Origin: Sphingomonas_L flavalba_A
Lineage (GTDB): Bacteria; Pseudomonadota; Alphaproteobacteria; Sphingomonadales; Sphingomonadaceae
Reading direction: 5' to 3'
Length of the DNA: 64,000 bases
Assembly (NCBI RefSeq): GCF_047553045.1
Contig: NZ_CP180208.1
Location: 2,046,001 to 2,110,000 of the forward strand
Within the stretch, counting starts at the first letter, position 1. Every line of letters starts with the position of its first letter. Shown one piece after another: positions 33,890-41,231 of the stretch. The notes below the pieces were generated by a model. It did no database searches, had not been told where the DNA came from, and saw only the letters and a program-made list of their open reading frames with translations. The position numbers and the translations under genes are program-made.

Positions 33890-34554
33890 GCCGCCGGCTC
33901 CGCCGCTTTGACCGCGCGCCCGCGTGGGGTCTGGCGCCGGGCCAGCGCGCCAAGCGGCGCGGCCAGCCGACACCGGGCAACCAGCTCACGCGCGGACTGC
34001 CGCCGCAACCGCGCCGCGATCGGCGCCGCGACCAGATTGGCGATCAGCGCGCCATACAATGTGGCGAGCAGCGCGGTCGCCATCGCCCCGCCGATCGTCG
34101 CCGGGTCGTCCATCGCCCGGAACATCCTGACCAGGCCGAACAGCGTGCCGATCATGCCCATCGCCGGCGCGGTCTCCGCCGCCGCCGCCCAGAATTCATG
34201 AACAATGCCATGGCGCGCGGCCCGCGCGCTGCGCTGCGCGTCGAGCATCGCCTCCACCGCCTCCGGCCCGGCCCCGTCGCCGATCGCGGCGATCGCCTCG
34301 GCCAGATCGGGGTCAGCCAGCAATTCGGCATCGACCGCGACCAGATTGCCGCGCGACACCCGCTCCGCCTTCACCACCCGTGCGCGCGCGGCGTCGGTGT
34401 CGAACGGCCGGCCGAACATGCGCGGCAGCGCGCGGAACGCCGCCAGCGTGTCAGCCAGCGGCCCGCGCGCCGCGGTCGCGGCCAGCGTCCCGCCGATCAC
34501 GATCGCCAGCGCGGTCGGGTCGACAAAGGCGGCTAGGGGTATCGGATTCATCAT
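33886..34554 (-). CDS. MotA/ExbB-like membrane protein lacking the first membrane segment
   Basis: The chosen ATG at 34554 (or 34551) gives about 222 residues. The body aligns by eye with MotA from its second membrane segment on: FVDPTALAIVIGGTLAATAARGP, a cytosolic stretch, then AETAPAMGMIGTLFGLVRMFRAMDDP and GGAMATALLATLYGALIANLVAAPIAARLRR, the PomA/MotA proton-channel pair. The first MotA helix is missing, and the open frame upstream (to 34704) is Arg/Gly-rich and not membrane-like. A sigma-54 promoter just upstream predicts a start at about 34556, giving an almost leaderless mRNA. Expected partner: the OmpA-like protein encoded next. Confidence 0.75.
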   Translation of the reverse strand: MMNPIPLAAFVDPTALAIVIGGTLAATAARGPLADTLAAFRALPRMFGRPFDTDAARARVVKAERVSRGNLVAVDAELLADPDLAEAIAAIGDGAGPEAVEAMLDAQRSARAARHGIVHEFWAAAAETAPAMGMIGTLFGLVRMFRAMDDPATIGGAMATALLATLYGALIANLVAAPIAARLRRQSARELVARCRLAAPLGALARRQTPRGRAVKAAEPAA

Positions 34555-34567
34555 CGCCCCGCGCAAT

Positions 34568-34582
34568 GCAAGGGGCGGGCCA
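34568..34582 (-). promoter_or_regulatory. Sigma-54 promoter of the MotA-like/OmpA-like/flgA operon
   Basis: Minus strand TGGCCCG-CCCC-TTGC: GG and GC 10 bp apart, a single A to C change from TGGCACG. Predicted start near 34556, only 2 nt before the ATG at 34554. Confidence 0.6.
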
Positions 34583-34621
34583 ACCGCATTCCCGGCGGCG
34601 GCCGCCCGACGCCCGCCGCCT

Positions 34622-34672
34622 CGGCTTGCCGCCCACCGGCAAAATCTTGCCGCCCTTTGCCGGTTGCTTGCC
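34622..34672. promoter_or_regulatory. Enhancer cluster between divergent sigma-54 promoters (FlbD sites, proposed)
   Basis: Holds CGGC-TT-GCCG (34622-34631), the full dyad CGGCAA-AATC-TTGCCG (34637-34652), and two more TTGCCG half-sites ending at 34672. The full dyad is centred about 88 bp from each predicted start (34556 and 34732). It resembles the Caulobacter ftr element bound by FlbD. Confidence 0.6.
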
Positions 34673-34705
34673 GTCGCGGGCGGCTCATGCCGCTTTTCGG
34701 GCAAT

Positions 34706-34720
34706 TGGCACGGGCATTGC
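34706..34720 (+). promoter_or_regulatory. Sigma-54 promoter of the flgB operon
   Basis: TGGCACG-GGCA-TTGC followed by T: exact consensus and spacing. Predicted start near 34732, 26 nt before the flgB ATG. Confidence 0.85.
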
Positions 34721-34757
34721 TTGGAGGCGGGCGAACGATTGCGAGGACCCGAAGGCC

Positions 34758-35114
34758 ATGGCTTTCAACGACGACCTGTTTGGAGTGAGCGGAAAGGCGC
34801 TGGCGCTCAGATCGCAGCGGCTGGGCCTGCTCGCGTCCAACATCGCCAATGCCTCAACCCCCGGCTTCAAGGCGAAGGACATCGACTTCGCGGAAGCGCT
34901 GCGCGCGGCGGAACGGCCGGGCGCATCGCTCGGCACGGCCACCGCCTCCGCCACCAAGTTCCGCATCCCGATGCAGCCTTCGCTCGACGGCAATACGGTC
35001 GAACTGAACACGGAACAGACCGCCTTCGCCGAAAACGCGGTGGCCTATCAGACCACCCTCTCCTTCCTCACCGGGCGGATCGGCACGATCACCCGCGCGC
35101 TCAGGGGCGAATAA
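34758..35114 (+). CDS. flgB: Flagellar proximal rod protein FlgB
   Basis: Proximal rod subunit, exported by the flagellar apparatus. The ATG at 34758 gives 118 residues with the N-terminal rod motif LRSQRLGLLASNIANASTPGFKAKDIDF and a C-terminal helix. First gene of the flgBCDEFGHIJKL run and placed 26 nt after a predicted sigma-54 start. It precedes flgC by 2 nt. Confidence 0.95.
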   Translation: MAFNDDLFGVSGKALALRSQRLGLLASNIANASTPGFKAKDIDFAEALRAAERPGASLGTATASATKFRIPMQPSLDGNTVELNTEQTAFAENAVAYQTTLSFLTGRIGTITRALRGE

Positions 35115-35116
35115 CC

Positions 35117-35524
35117 ATGGCGCAACCGCTTTCCATCTTCGACGTCGCCGGCCGCGCCATGTCGGCGCAGCTGACCCGGCTCAACACCACCGCGTCCAAT
35201 CTGGCGAATGCCGGCGGCGTAGCGGGCAGCGAGGCGGAAGCCTACCGCACGATGAAGCCGGTGTTCCGCACCAGCTTCGACAAGGCGAGCGGCCTGTCCA
35301 CCGTCGATGTCGCGGGGCTGGTCACCGCCGGCCCGGCGCCGACCAGACGGCACGATCCGACCCATCCGATGGCCAATGCCGACGGCGACGTGTTCGACGC
35401 CGCCGTCGACGAGACAAGGGAATTCATCGACATGCTCGAAACCGCCCGCAACTATCAGAACAATGTCGAGGTGATGCAGACCGCCAAGGGCCTGATCCTC
35501 GATACGCTGAAGCTCGGCCGATGA
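35117..35524 (+). CDS. flgC: Flagellar proximal rod protein FlgC
   Basis: A 135-residue rod protein opening MAQPLSIFDVAGRAMSAQLTRLNTTASNLANAGG. It has the hook-type C-terminal helix MLETARNYQNNVEVMQTAKGLILDTLKLG. ATG at 35117 follows flgB directly; its stop overlaps the flgD start by four bases. Confidence 0.95.
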   Translation: MAQPLSIFDVAGRAMSAQLTRLNTTASNLANAGGVAGSEAEAYRTMKPVFRTSFDKASGLSTVDVAGLVTAGPAPTRRHDPTHPMANADGDVFDAAVDETREFIDMLETARNYQNNVEVMQTAKGLILDTLKLGR

Positions 35525-36228
35525 GCACGGTCGACAGCAACGCGGCGTTCGATCAGGCGCTCGCCGGCCTCGGCATCAACCGCTACGGCGTCGCCGGAGA
35601 GGCGGAGGTCAAGACGGCGGCGCAGGCGCAAACGCTGGGGCAGAAGGATTTCCTCGCCCTGCTCACCGCCCAGCTCAACAACCAGGACCCGTTCGATCCG
35701 GTGAAGAACGAAGACATGGTCGCACAGATGGCGACCTTCTCGACCAACGCCGGCATCTCGGAAATGAACACCACGCTGAAAAATCTGGCGTCCCAGATGC
35801 AGGCGCAGGCCGCCGGTCAGGCGCTCGGCTATGTCGGCAAGACTGTGCTGGTGAAGGGCGACACCGCCTATCCCCAGACCGGCGGCGGCTTCGCCGCGTC
35901 GCTCGATCTCGGCACGGATGCGAGCGCGGTCGAGGTGTCGATCAGCGGCGCTGACGGCAATGTGCTGCGAACCCTTTCGCTCGGCCCACAGGATGCCGGC
36001 CAGGTCGATTTCGACTGGGACGGCAAGGACGAGGCCGGCAACGCGGTCGACGGCGGCCCGTTCAAGGTCGCCGCCCGCGCGGTCACCGCCGACGGTGGCC
36101 TTGCCGTGCCGGTGCTCGTCTGGGCGCCGGTCACCTCGGTCACCATGGGCAGCGACGGCCAGGCGCCGATGCTCAACATCGTCGGCCTCGGCCAGCAACC
36201 CCTCACCGCCGTCCGCGAAGTCGGCTGA
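35521..36228 (+). CDS. flgD: Flagellar hook capping protein FlgD
   Basis: Scaffold cap for hook growth. The 235 residues contain the FlgD signature QKDFLALLTAQLNNQDPFDPVKNEDMVAQMATFSTNAGISEMN and a C-terminal FlgD Ig-like/Tudor region (GADGNVLRTLSLGPQDAGQVDFDWDGKDEAGNAVDGGPFKV). The ATG overlaps the flgC stop. Confidence 0.95.
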   Translation: MSTVDSNAAFDQALAGLGINRYGVAGEAEVKTAAQAQTLGQKDFLALLTAQLNNQDPFDPVKNEDMVAQMATFSTNAGISEMNTTLKNLASQMQAQAAGQALGYVGKTVLVKGDTAYPQTGGGFAASLDLGTDASAVEVSISGADGNVLRTLSLGPQDAGQVDFDWDGKDEAGNAVDGGPFKVAARAVTADGGLAVPVLVWAPVTSVTMGSDGQAPMLNIVGLGQQPLTAVREVG

Positions 36229-36255
36229 ACCCCATTCCTCAAGGAGTAATTCCCG

Positions 36256-37563
36256 ATGTCCTTCTACACCTCGCTTTCGGGCCTGCAGGGCGCCCAGACC
36301 GAATTGTCGGCCATCTCGCACAACCTGGCGAATGTCGGCACCAACGGCTTCAAGCGCAGCCGCGTCGAATTCGGCGACGTCATCGCCTCGTCGGTCACGC
36401 GCAGCCCGACGCAGATCGTCGGCTCCGGCACCTTCGTCAAATCGGTCACCCAGCAGTTCGGCCAGGGCGGGCTGCAACAGTCGCAGTCGTCGCTCGACAT
36501 CGCGATCAGCGGTGAAGGCTTCTTCGTAATCAAGCCCAACGCCAACACCGCCCAGGTCGCCTTCACCCGCAACGGCGCCTTCTCGGTTTCGGCCGACCGC
36601 TACGTCGTCGACGCGCAGGGTTCCGCGCTTCAGGTCTATCCGGTCGACGGCAGCGGCACGGTCGTCGCCACCGGCATCGGCTCGACCGAAAGCCTGCGCC
36701 TGCCGTTGACCAGCGGCACCCCGCAGGCCACGCAGGACGTCCAGCTGTCGGTCAACCTGTCGGCCAACGGCAAGGTGCCGTCCGCCGACCCGGCCTACAG
36801 CGCGACCAACCCCTATCAGTTCGACCGCTTCGACCCGGATACCTACAATTATTCGGCGGCGACGGTGATCTACGATTCGGTCGGCAACCCGATGACGCTG
36901 ACCAGCTACTATGTCCGCGAAACCACGCCGACCTCGACCGATCCGTCGAGCAGCTGGACGGTCTACAACTATGTCGGCGACCGTCAGCTGTCGGCGGACC
37001 CGGCCGATCCGGATGCCGGCGTGCCGGTCACCCTCACCTTCGACAATAACGGCGTGCTGACCAACCAGAGCGGCCCGGTCCAGTTCGGGACGATCACCCC
37101 CGCCGGCGCCGCGCCGCAGGATCTGACGATCGATTTCTCGATCTCGACGACCCAGCGCGCCGCCGCCTACTCGATCACCGCACAGAACCAGGACGGCGAA
37201 CCGGTCGGTCAGCTGGAAGGCGTTACCGTCGATCCGAACGGCATCGTCCGGGCCAGCTTCTCGAACGGCCAGACGCAGGCGCTCGGCAAGATCGCCCTCG
37301 CCCAGTTCTCGAACCCGCAGGGCCTGCGCCAGCTCGGCAACAGCTACTGGTCGGCAACCGGCATCTCCGGCGAAGCCCGGCTCGGCGAACCCGGCCTCGG
37401 CGGCTTCGGCAACCTGATGTCGGGCGCGATCGAGCGGTCGAACGTCGACATCACCGAAGAACTGGTCGGTCTGATCGCCGCCCAGCGCAACTTCCAGGCG
37501 AATGCGAAGGCGATCGATACCGCCAACACGCTCAGCCAGACGATCATCAACATCCGCGGGTAA
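36256..37563 (+). CDS. flgE: Flagellar hook protein FlgE
   Basis: The hook subunit, 435 residues. Conserved N-terminus SFYTSLSGLQGAQTELSAISHNLANVGTNGFKRSRVEF, D1/D2 with SLDIAISGEGFFVIKP, and C-terminal helix GLIAAQRNFQANAKAIDTANTLSQTIINIRG. A good ribosome site (AAGGAG) precedes the ATG by 8 nt. Composition is typical for the island. Confidence 0.97.
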   Translation: MSFYTSLSGLQGAQTELSAISHNLANVGTNGFKRSRVEFGDVIASSVTRSPTQIVGSGTFVKSVTQQFGQGGLQQSQSSLDIAISGEGFFVIKPNANTAQVAFTRNGAFSVSADRYVVDAQGSALQVYPVDGSGTVVATGIGSTESLRLPLTSGTPQATQDVQLSVNLSANGKVPSADPAYSATNPYQFDRFDPDTYNYSAATVIYDSVGNPMTLTSYYVRETTPTSTDPSSSWTVYNYVGDRQLSADPADPDAGVPVTLTFDNNGVLTNQSGPVQFGTITPAGAAPQDLTIDFSISTTQRAAAYSITAQNQDGEPVGQLEGVTVDPNGIVRASFSNGQTQALGKIALAQFSNPQGLRQLGNSYWSATGISGEARLGEPGLGGFGNLMSGAIERSNVDITEELVGLIAAQRNFQANAKAIDTANTLSQTIINIRG

Positions 37564-37588
37564 CTGACGGAGCGGATGGAGCGGCACG

Positions 37589-38332
37589 ATGGATAAGCTG
37601 ATCTACACGGCCTATTCGGGACTGCGCGGGCACATGGCCGCGCAGGCCGCGATCGCCAACAACATCGCCAACGGCTCGACCACCGGCTTCAAGGCCGACA
37701 AGGTCGATTTCGAACGGCTGACGCTGACCGGCCCGACCTTCGAATCGCGCGCGCCCACCTCGGAAGAGGTGATCGACGCGGATCGGCAGGCCGGCGCCGT
37801 CACCCATACCGGCCGCGACCTCGACGTCGCCGTCAACGGCGACGCATGGCTGGCGGTGCAGGCGGCGGACGGGACGGAAGCCTATACCAGGCGCGGCGAT
37901 CTGGCGATCGCGCCGTCGGGCGTACTCCAGACCGGAGACGGCTTCCCGGTCATCGGCCAGAGCGGCCCGATCACCATCCCCCCCGCCGCAAAGGTGACGA
38001 TCGCCGGCGACGGCTCGATCCTGGTCGTGCCGCCCGGCGGCGACCTCGACAAGCCGCAGATCCTCGACCGGCTGAAACTGGCCAGCCCGAAGGGCACGGA
38101 CACGTTGAAGGGCCTGGACAACCTGCTGCGCGTCAAGGGCGGCGGCGCCCTGCCGGCCGATCTGGATGCGTCGGTCACCGCCCAGTCGCTGGAAGGATCG
38201 AACGTCAACATGATGGAATCGCTGGTTGCGATGATCGAGAACCAGCGCAGCTACGAAGTCCACGCGAAGCTGCTCTCCACCACCAAGGACATGGACGAAA
38301 GCGGCGCATCGCTGATGCGCATGCCGGGCTAA
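37589..38332 (+). CDS. flgF: Flagellar proximal rod protein FlgF
   Basis: Rod subunit of 247 residues. It starts MDKLIYTAYSGLRGHMAAQAAIANNIANGSTTGFKADKVDF, has a central DLDVAVNGDAWLAVQAADG, and ends with the rod helix MVAMIENQRSYEVHAKLLSTTKDMDES. Follows flgE after 25 nt and precedes flgG. Confidence 0.95.
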   Translation: MDKLIYTAYSGLRGHMAAQAAIANNIANGSTTGFKADKVDFERLTLTGPTFESRAPTSEEVIDADRQAGAVTHTGRDLDVAVNGDAWLAVQAADGTEAYTRRGDLAIAPSGVLQTGDGFPVIGQSGPITIPPAAKVTIAGDGSILVVPPGGDLDKPQILDRLKLASPKGTDTLKGLDNLLRVKGGGALPADLDASVTAQSLEGSNVNMMESLVAMIENQRSYEVHAKLLSTTKDMDESGASLMRMPG

Positions 38333-38346
38333 GGAAGGACTGAACG

Positions 38347-39135
38347 ATGACCTCTGCCGCGATGCACATCGCCCGCACCGGGCTCGATGCCCAGAACGAG
38401 CGGATGCGGGTGATCTCGAACAACCTCGCCAACGTCAACACGACGGGGTTCAAGCGCGACCGCGCCAATTTCGAGACCCTCGCCTACCAGACGATCACCC
38501 AGAGCGGGGCGCCGTCCACGGCCGAGACCAAATACGCGATCGGCCTCAACCTCGGCACCGGTGTCCGGCTCGCCGGCACCTCGCGGATCGAAACGCAAGG
38601 CTCGCTGCAACAGACCGGCAACGCGCTCGACATGGCGCTGGACGGCGACGGCTATTTTCAGGTGCAGCTCCCCAACAGCCAGTTGGGCTACACTCGCGCC
38701 GGCAATTTCGGCCGGTCGCCGGAAGGGCTGCTGGTCACCGCCGAGGGCTATCAGGTGATGCCCGGCATCACGATACCGGAAGGCGCAACCGCGATCGCGG
38801 TCGGCAATGACGGCACCGTCTCGGCGGTCGTCCCCGGCCAGGCGGAACCGGCTCAGCTCGGCCAGATTCAGGTCGCCAGCTTCCCCAACCCGGCTGGCCT
38901 CACGCCGACCGGCGACAACTACCTGCTCGAAACCGCCGGCAGCGGCCCCGCCAATATCGGCATCGCCGGGCAGGACGGCCGCGGCCGCATCCGCCAGAAC
39001 ATGCTGGAAGGCTCGAACGTCAATGTCGTCGAGGAACTCGTCGACATGATCGAGACCCAGCGCGCCTACGAGGTCAACTCGAAGATGATCTCCGCCACCG
39101 ACCAGATGCTGCAATATGTCAACCAGACCCTTTAA
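38347..39135 (+). CDS. flgG: Flagellar distal rod protein FlgG
   Basis: Distal rod subunit with the standard 262 residues. It begins MTSAAMHIARTGLDAQNERMRVISNNLANVNTTGFKRDRANFETLAYQ, includes the family stretch NALDMALDGDGYFQVQLP, and ends in VDMIETQRAYEVNSKMISATDQMLQYVNQTL. Its last 20 bases overlap the flgH start. Confidence 0.97.
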   Translation: MTSAAMHIARTGLDAQNERMRVISNNLANVNTTGFKRDRANFETLAYQTITQSGAPSTAETKYAIGLNLGTGVRLAGTSRIETQGSLQQTGNALDMALDGDGYFQVQLPNSQLGYTRAGNFGRSPEGLLVTAEGYQVMPGITIPEGATAIAVGNDGTVSAVVPGQAEPAQLGQIQVASFPNPAGLTPTGDNYLLETAGSGPANIGIAGQDGRGRIRQNMLEGSNVNVVEELVDMIETQRAYEVNSKMISATDQMLQYVNQTL

Positions 39136-39802
39136 GCTCGCTCGCCGCGCCGCCGTCGCCGGCGTGCTGGTCGCACTGGTCGCCACCGCTCCGGCGCTGG
39201 CGAAGAAGCGGCCGGCCGCCGACTATACGCCGACGCTGGCGCCGCCCCCCGCCGCCGCCCCGGTCGCCAACGGCGCGATCTATCAGGCGTCCTCCGGCTA
39301 TTCGGCGCTGTATGAAGGGACGCGCGCGCGCCGTGTTGGCGACATGATCACCATCCTGCTCGTCGAACAGACAGTGGCGCAGAAAGTCGCCGGCTCGACG
39401 ACGGCGCGGCAGGGCGGCATCGGCCTCACTCCGCCGAAGGTCGGTCCGCTGTCCTTCGTGCCGGACGGCTCGCTGCAGGCGTCGGGCGACCAGAAATTCA
39501 ACGGCAAGGGCACCGCCGAACAGTCGAACAAGCTGCAGGGCGAAGTCAGCGTCACCGTCGCCGACGTACTACCCAACGGCATCATGCGCGTGCGCGGGCA
39601 GAAACAGGTCACCCTCAACCGCGGCGACGAATATATTCAGATCTCCGGCCTGATCCGCCCGGCCGACGTCGACGCCTATAACCGGGTGCTATCGACCCGC
39701 GTCGCCGACGCCCGCATCACCTACACGGGCAAGGGCGATGTCCAGCGCGCCAGCCGGCAGGGCTGGCTCCAGCGCTTCTTCTCCGCCGTCAGCCCCTTCT
39801 AG
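39116..39802 (+). CDS. flgH: Flagellar L-ring protein FlgH, without a lipobox cysteine
   Basis: Outer-membrane ring protein. The 228 residues carry the FlgH core: LYEGTRARRVGDMITILLVEQTVAQKVAGSTTARQGGIGL and LQGEVSVTVADVLPNGIMRVRGQKQVTLNRGDEYIQISGLIRPADVD. The N-terminus is a signal peptide ending ATAPALAKK, cleavable by signal peptidase I. There is no cysteine anywhere, whereas FlgH is usually a lipoprotein attached through an N-terminal Cys. The ATG at 39116 overlaps flgG; no better start was seen. Confidence 0.93.
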   Translation: MSTRPFKLARRAAVAGVLVALVATAPALAKKRPAADYTPTLAPPPAAAPVANGAIYQASSGYSALYEGTRARRVGDMITILLVEQTVAQKVAGSTTARQGGIGLTPPKVGPLSFVPDGSLQASGDQKFNGKGTAEQSNKLQGEVSVTVADVLPNGIMRVRGQKQVTLNRGDEYIQISGLIRPADVDAYNRVLSTRVADARITYTGKGDVQRASRQGWLQRFFSAVSPF

Positions 39803-39810
39803 GAACCGCC

Positions 39811-40905
39811 ATGCGCCCGATCCTCATTCTCCTCGCCGCGCTTGCCGCGCTTGCCGCCCCGGCTCAGGCCCAGCGGGTCAAGGACCTTGGCGCCTTCGCC
39901 GGCGTCCGCGCCAACCAGCTGGTCGGCTACGGCATCGTCGTCGGCCTCGCCGGCACCGGCGACGACAATCTGGAATACACGATCCAGGGGATGAAGGGCG
40001 CCGCCGAACGCTTCGGTCTCGTGCTGCCGCCCAACGTCAACCCGACGCTTAAGAACGCGGCGGCGGTGATGGTGACGGCGGAACTGCCGCCCTTCGCCAA
40101 GCCGGGCCAACGCATCGACATCACGGTCGGCGCGATCGGCAAGGCGAAAAGCCTGCGCGGCGGCAGCCTGCTGATGACCCCGCTGCGCGGCGCCGACGGC
40201 CAGGTCTACGCCATGGGACAGGGCACGCTCGCGGTCGGCGGCCTCGGCGTCGAGGGCAGCGACGGGTCGAAGGTGACGGTCAACGTCCCCTCGTCCGGCC
40301 GCATCCCCGACGGCGCCTCGGTCGAACGCGAAGTCGCGACCGGCTTCGCCGACAGCGCCCATCTGGTGTTCAATCTCGCCAAGGCGGATTTCACCACCGC
40401 CGAACGCGTCGCCGCGGCGATCAACGCCCGGCTCGGCGCCGGCACCGCCCGCGCCATCGATGCGGTCTCGGTGACCGTCGCCGCCGCGCCCGGCGCCAGC
40501 GTCCGCACCGCGCTGATGAGCGACATCGAGAATATCCAGGTCGTCGCGGCGGAACCGCCGGCCAGGGTCATCGTCAACGCCCGCACCGGCACCGTGGTCA
40601 TCAACTCGGCGGTCCGCGTCGGCCCGGCGGCGGTCAGCCACGGCCGGCTGACGGTCAAGATCGACGAAAAGCCGCGGATCAGCCAGCCAATGCCGTTCAG
40701 CCGCGGCGAAACCGCGGTCGAACCGTCGAGCCGGATCGCGATCGAGGAAGAACGCCGCCCGATGTTCCTGCTCGACCCCGGCCCGCAGCTCGGCGACATC
40801 GTCAAGGCGGTCAACGGCGTCGGCGCCTCGCCGGCCGATCTCGTCGCCATCCTCGAAGCGTTGAAGGAAGCCGGCGCGCTGCGTGCCGAGCTGGTCGTGC
40901 TGTGA
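39811..40905 (+). CDS. flgI: Flagellar P-ring protein FlgI
   Basis: Periplasmic ring around the rod. The 364 residues begin with a signal peptide (ILILLAALAALAAPAQA) and the invariant RVKDLGAFAGVRANQLVGYGIVVGLAGTGDD. The C-terminus retains GDIVKAVNGVGASPADLVAILEALKEAGALRAELVVL. The stop overlaps the GTG start of the next gene. Confidence 0.97.
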   Translation: MRPILILLAALAALAAPAQAQRVKDLGAFAGVRANQLVGYGIVVGLAGTGDDNLEYTIQGMKGAAERFGLVLPPNVNPTLKNAAAVMVTAELPPFAKPGQRIDITVGAIGKAKSLRGGSLLMTPLRGADGQVYAMGQGTLAVGGLGVEGSDGSKVTVNVPSSGRIPDGASVEREVATGFADSAHLVFNLAKADFTTAERVAAAINARLGAGTARAIDAVSVTVAAAPGASVRTALMSDIENIQVVAAEPPARVIVNARTGTVVINSAVRVGPAAVSHGRLTVKIDEKPRISQPMPFSRGETAVEPSSRIAIEEERRPMFLLDPGPQLGDIVKAVNGVGASPADLVAILEALKEAGALRAELVVL

Positions 40906-41231
40906 CGGCGCCGGTCTCCGGCGTCCGCGCCGCCGCGCCCGACAGCAGCCGCCTCGCCACCGCCGACAATCTGAAGGCGGCCGGCGAAAAGTTCGAATCG
41001 CTGTTCATCGGCATGATGCTGAAATCGATGCGGCAGGCGAAACTCGCCGACGGCCTGTTCGAAAACGACGCCCAGAACCAGTTCCGCGACATGCAGGACA
41101 CTAAGCTTTCCGAAGCGATGGCCGTTCATACGCCCATGGGGATCGGCAAGGCGATGACCGAATTCCTCGCCCGCAACCAGCCGGTACTGGCCGATCCCGG
41201 CCAGCCGCCGCCACAGGGGAGTAAGGAATGA
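40902..41231 (+). CDS. flgJ: Rod-assembly protein FlgJ, rod-binding domain only
   Basis: A 109-residue rod cap protein. It contains the FlgJ N-terminal motif EKFESLFIGMMLKSMRQAKLADGLFENDAQNQFRDMQDTKLSEAMA and lacks the muramidase domain, which is encoded at 31169-32020. Start is GTG at 40902 overlapping the flgI stop (GTGA). The end overlaps flgK by four bases. Confidence 0.92.
   Translation: MTAPVSGVRAAAPDSSRLATADNLKAAGEKFESLFIGMMLKSMRQAKLADGLFENDAQNQFRDMQDTKLSEAMAVHTPMGIGKAMTEFLARNQPVLADPGQPPPQGSKE

Noticed and set aside
35455..37587. Long minus-strand open frame (about 710 codons) opposite flgD and flgE
   Set aside because: Antisense shadow of two certain flagellar genes, no recognisable protein features.
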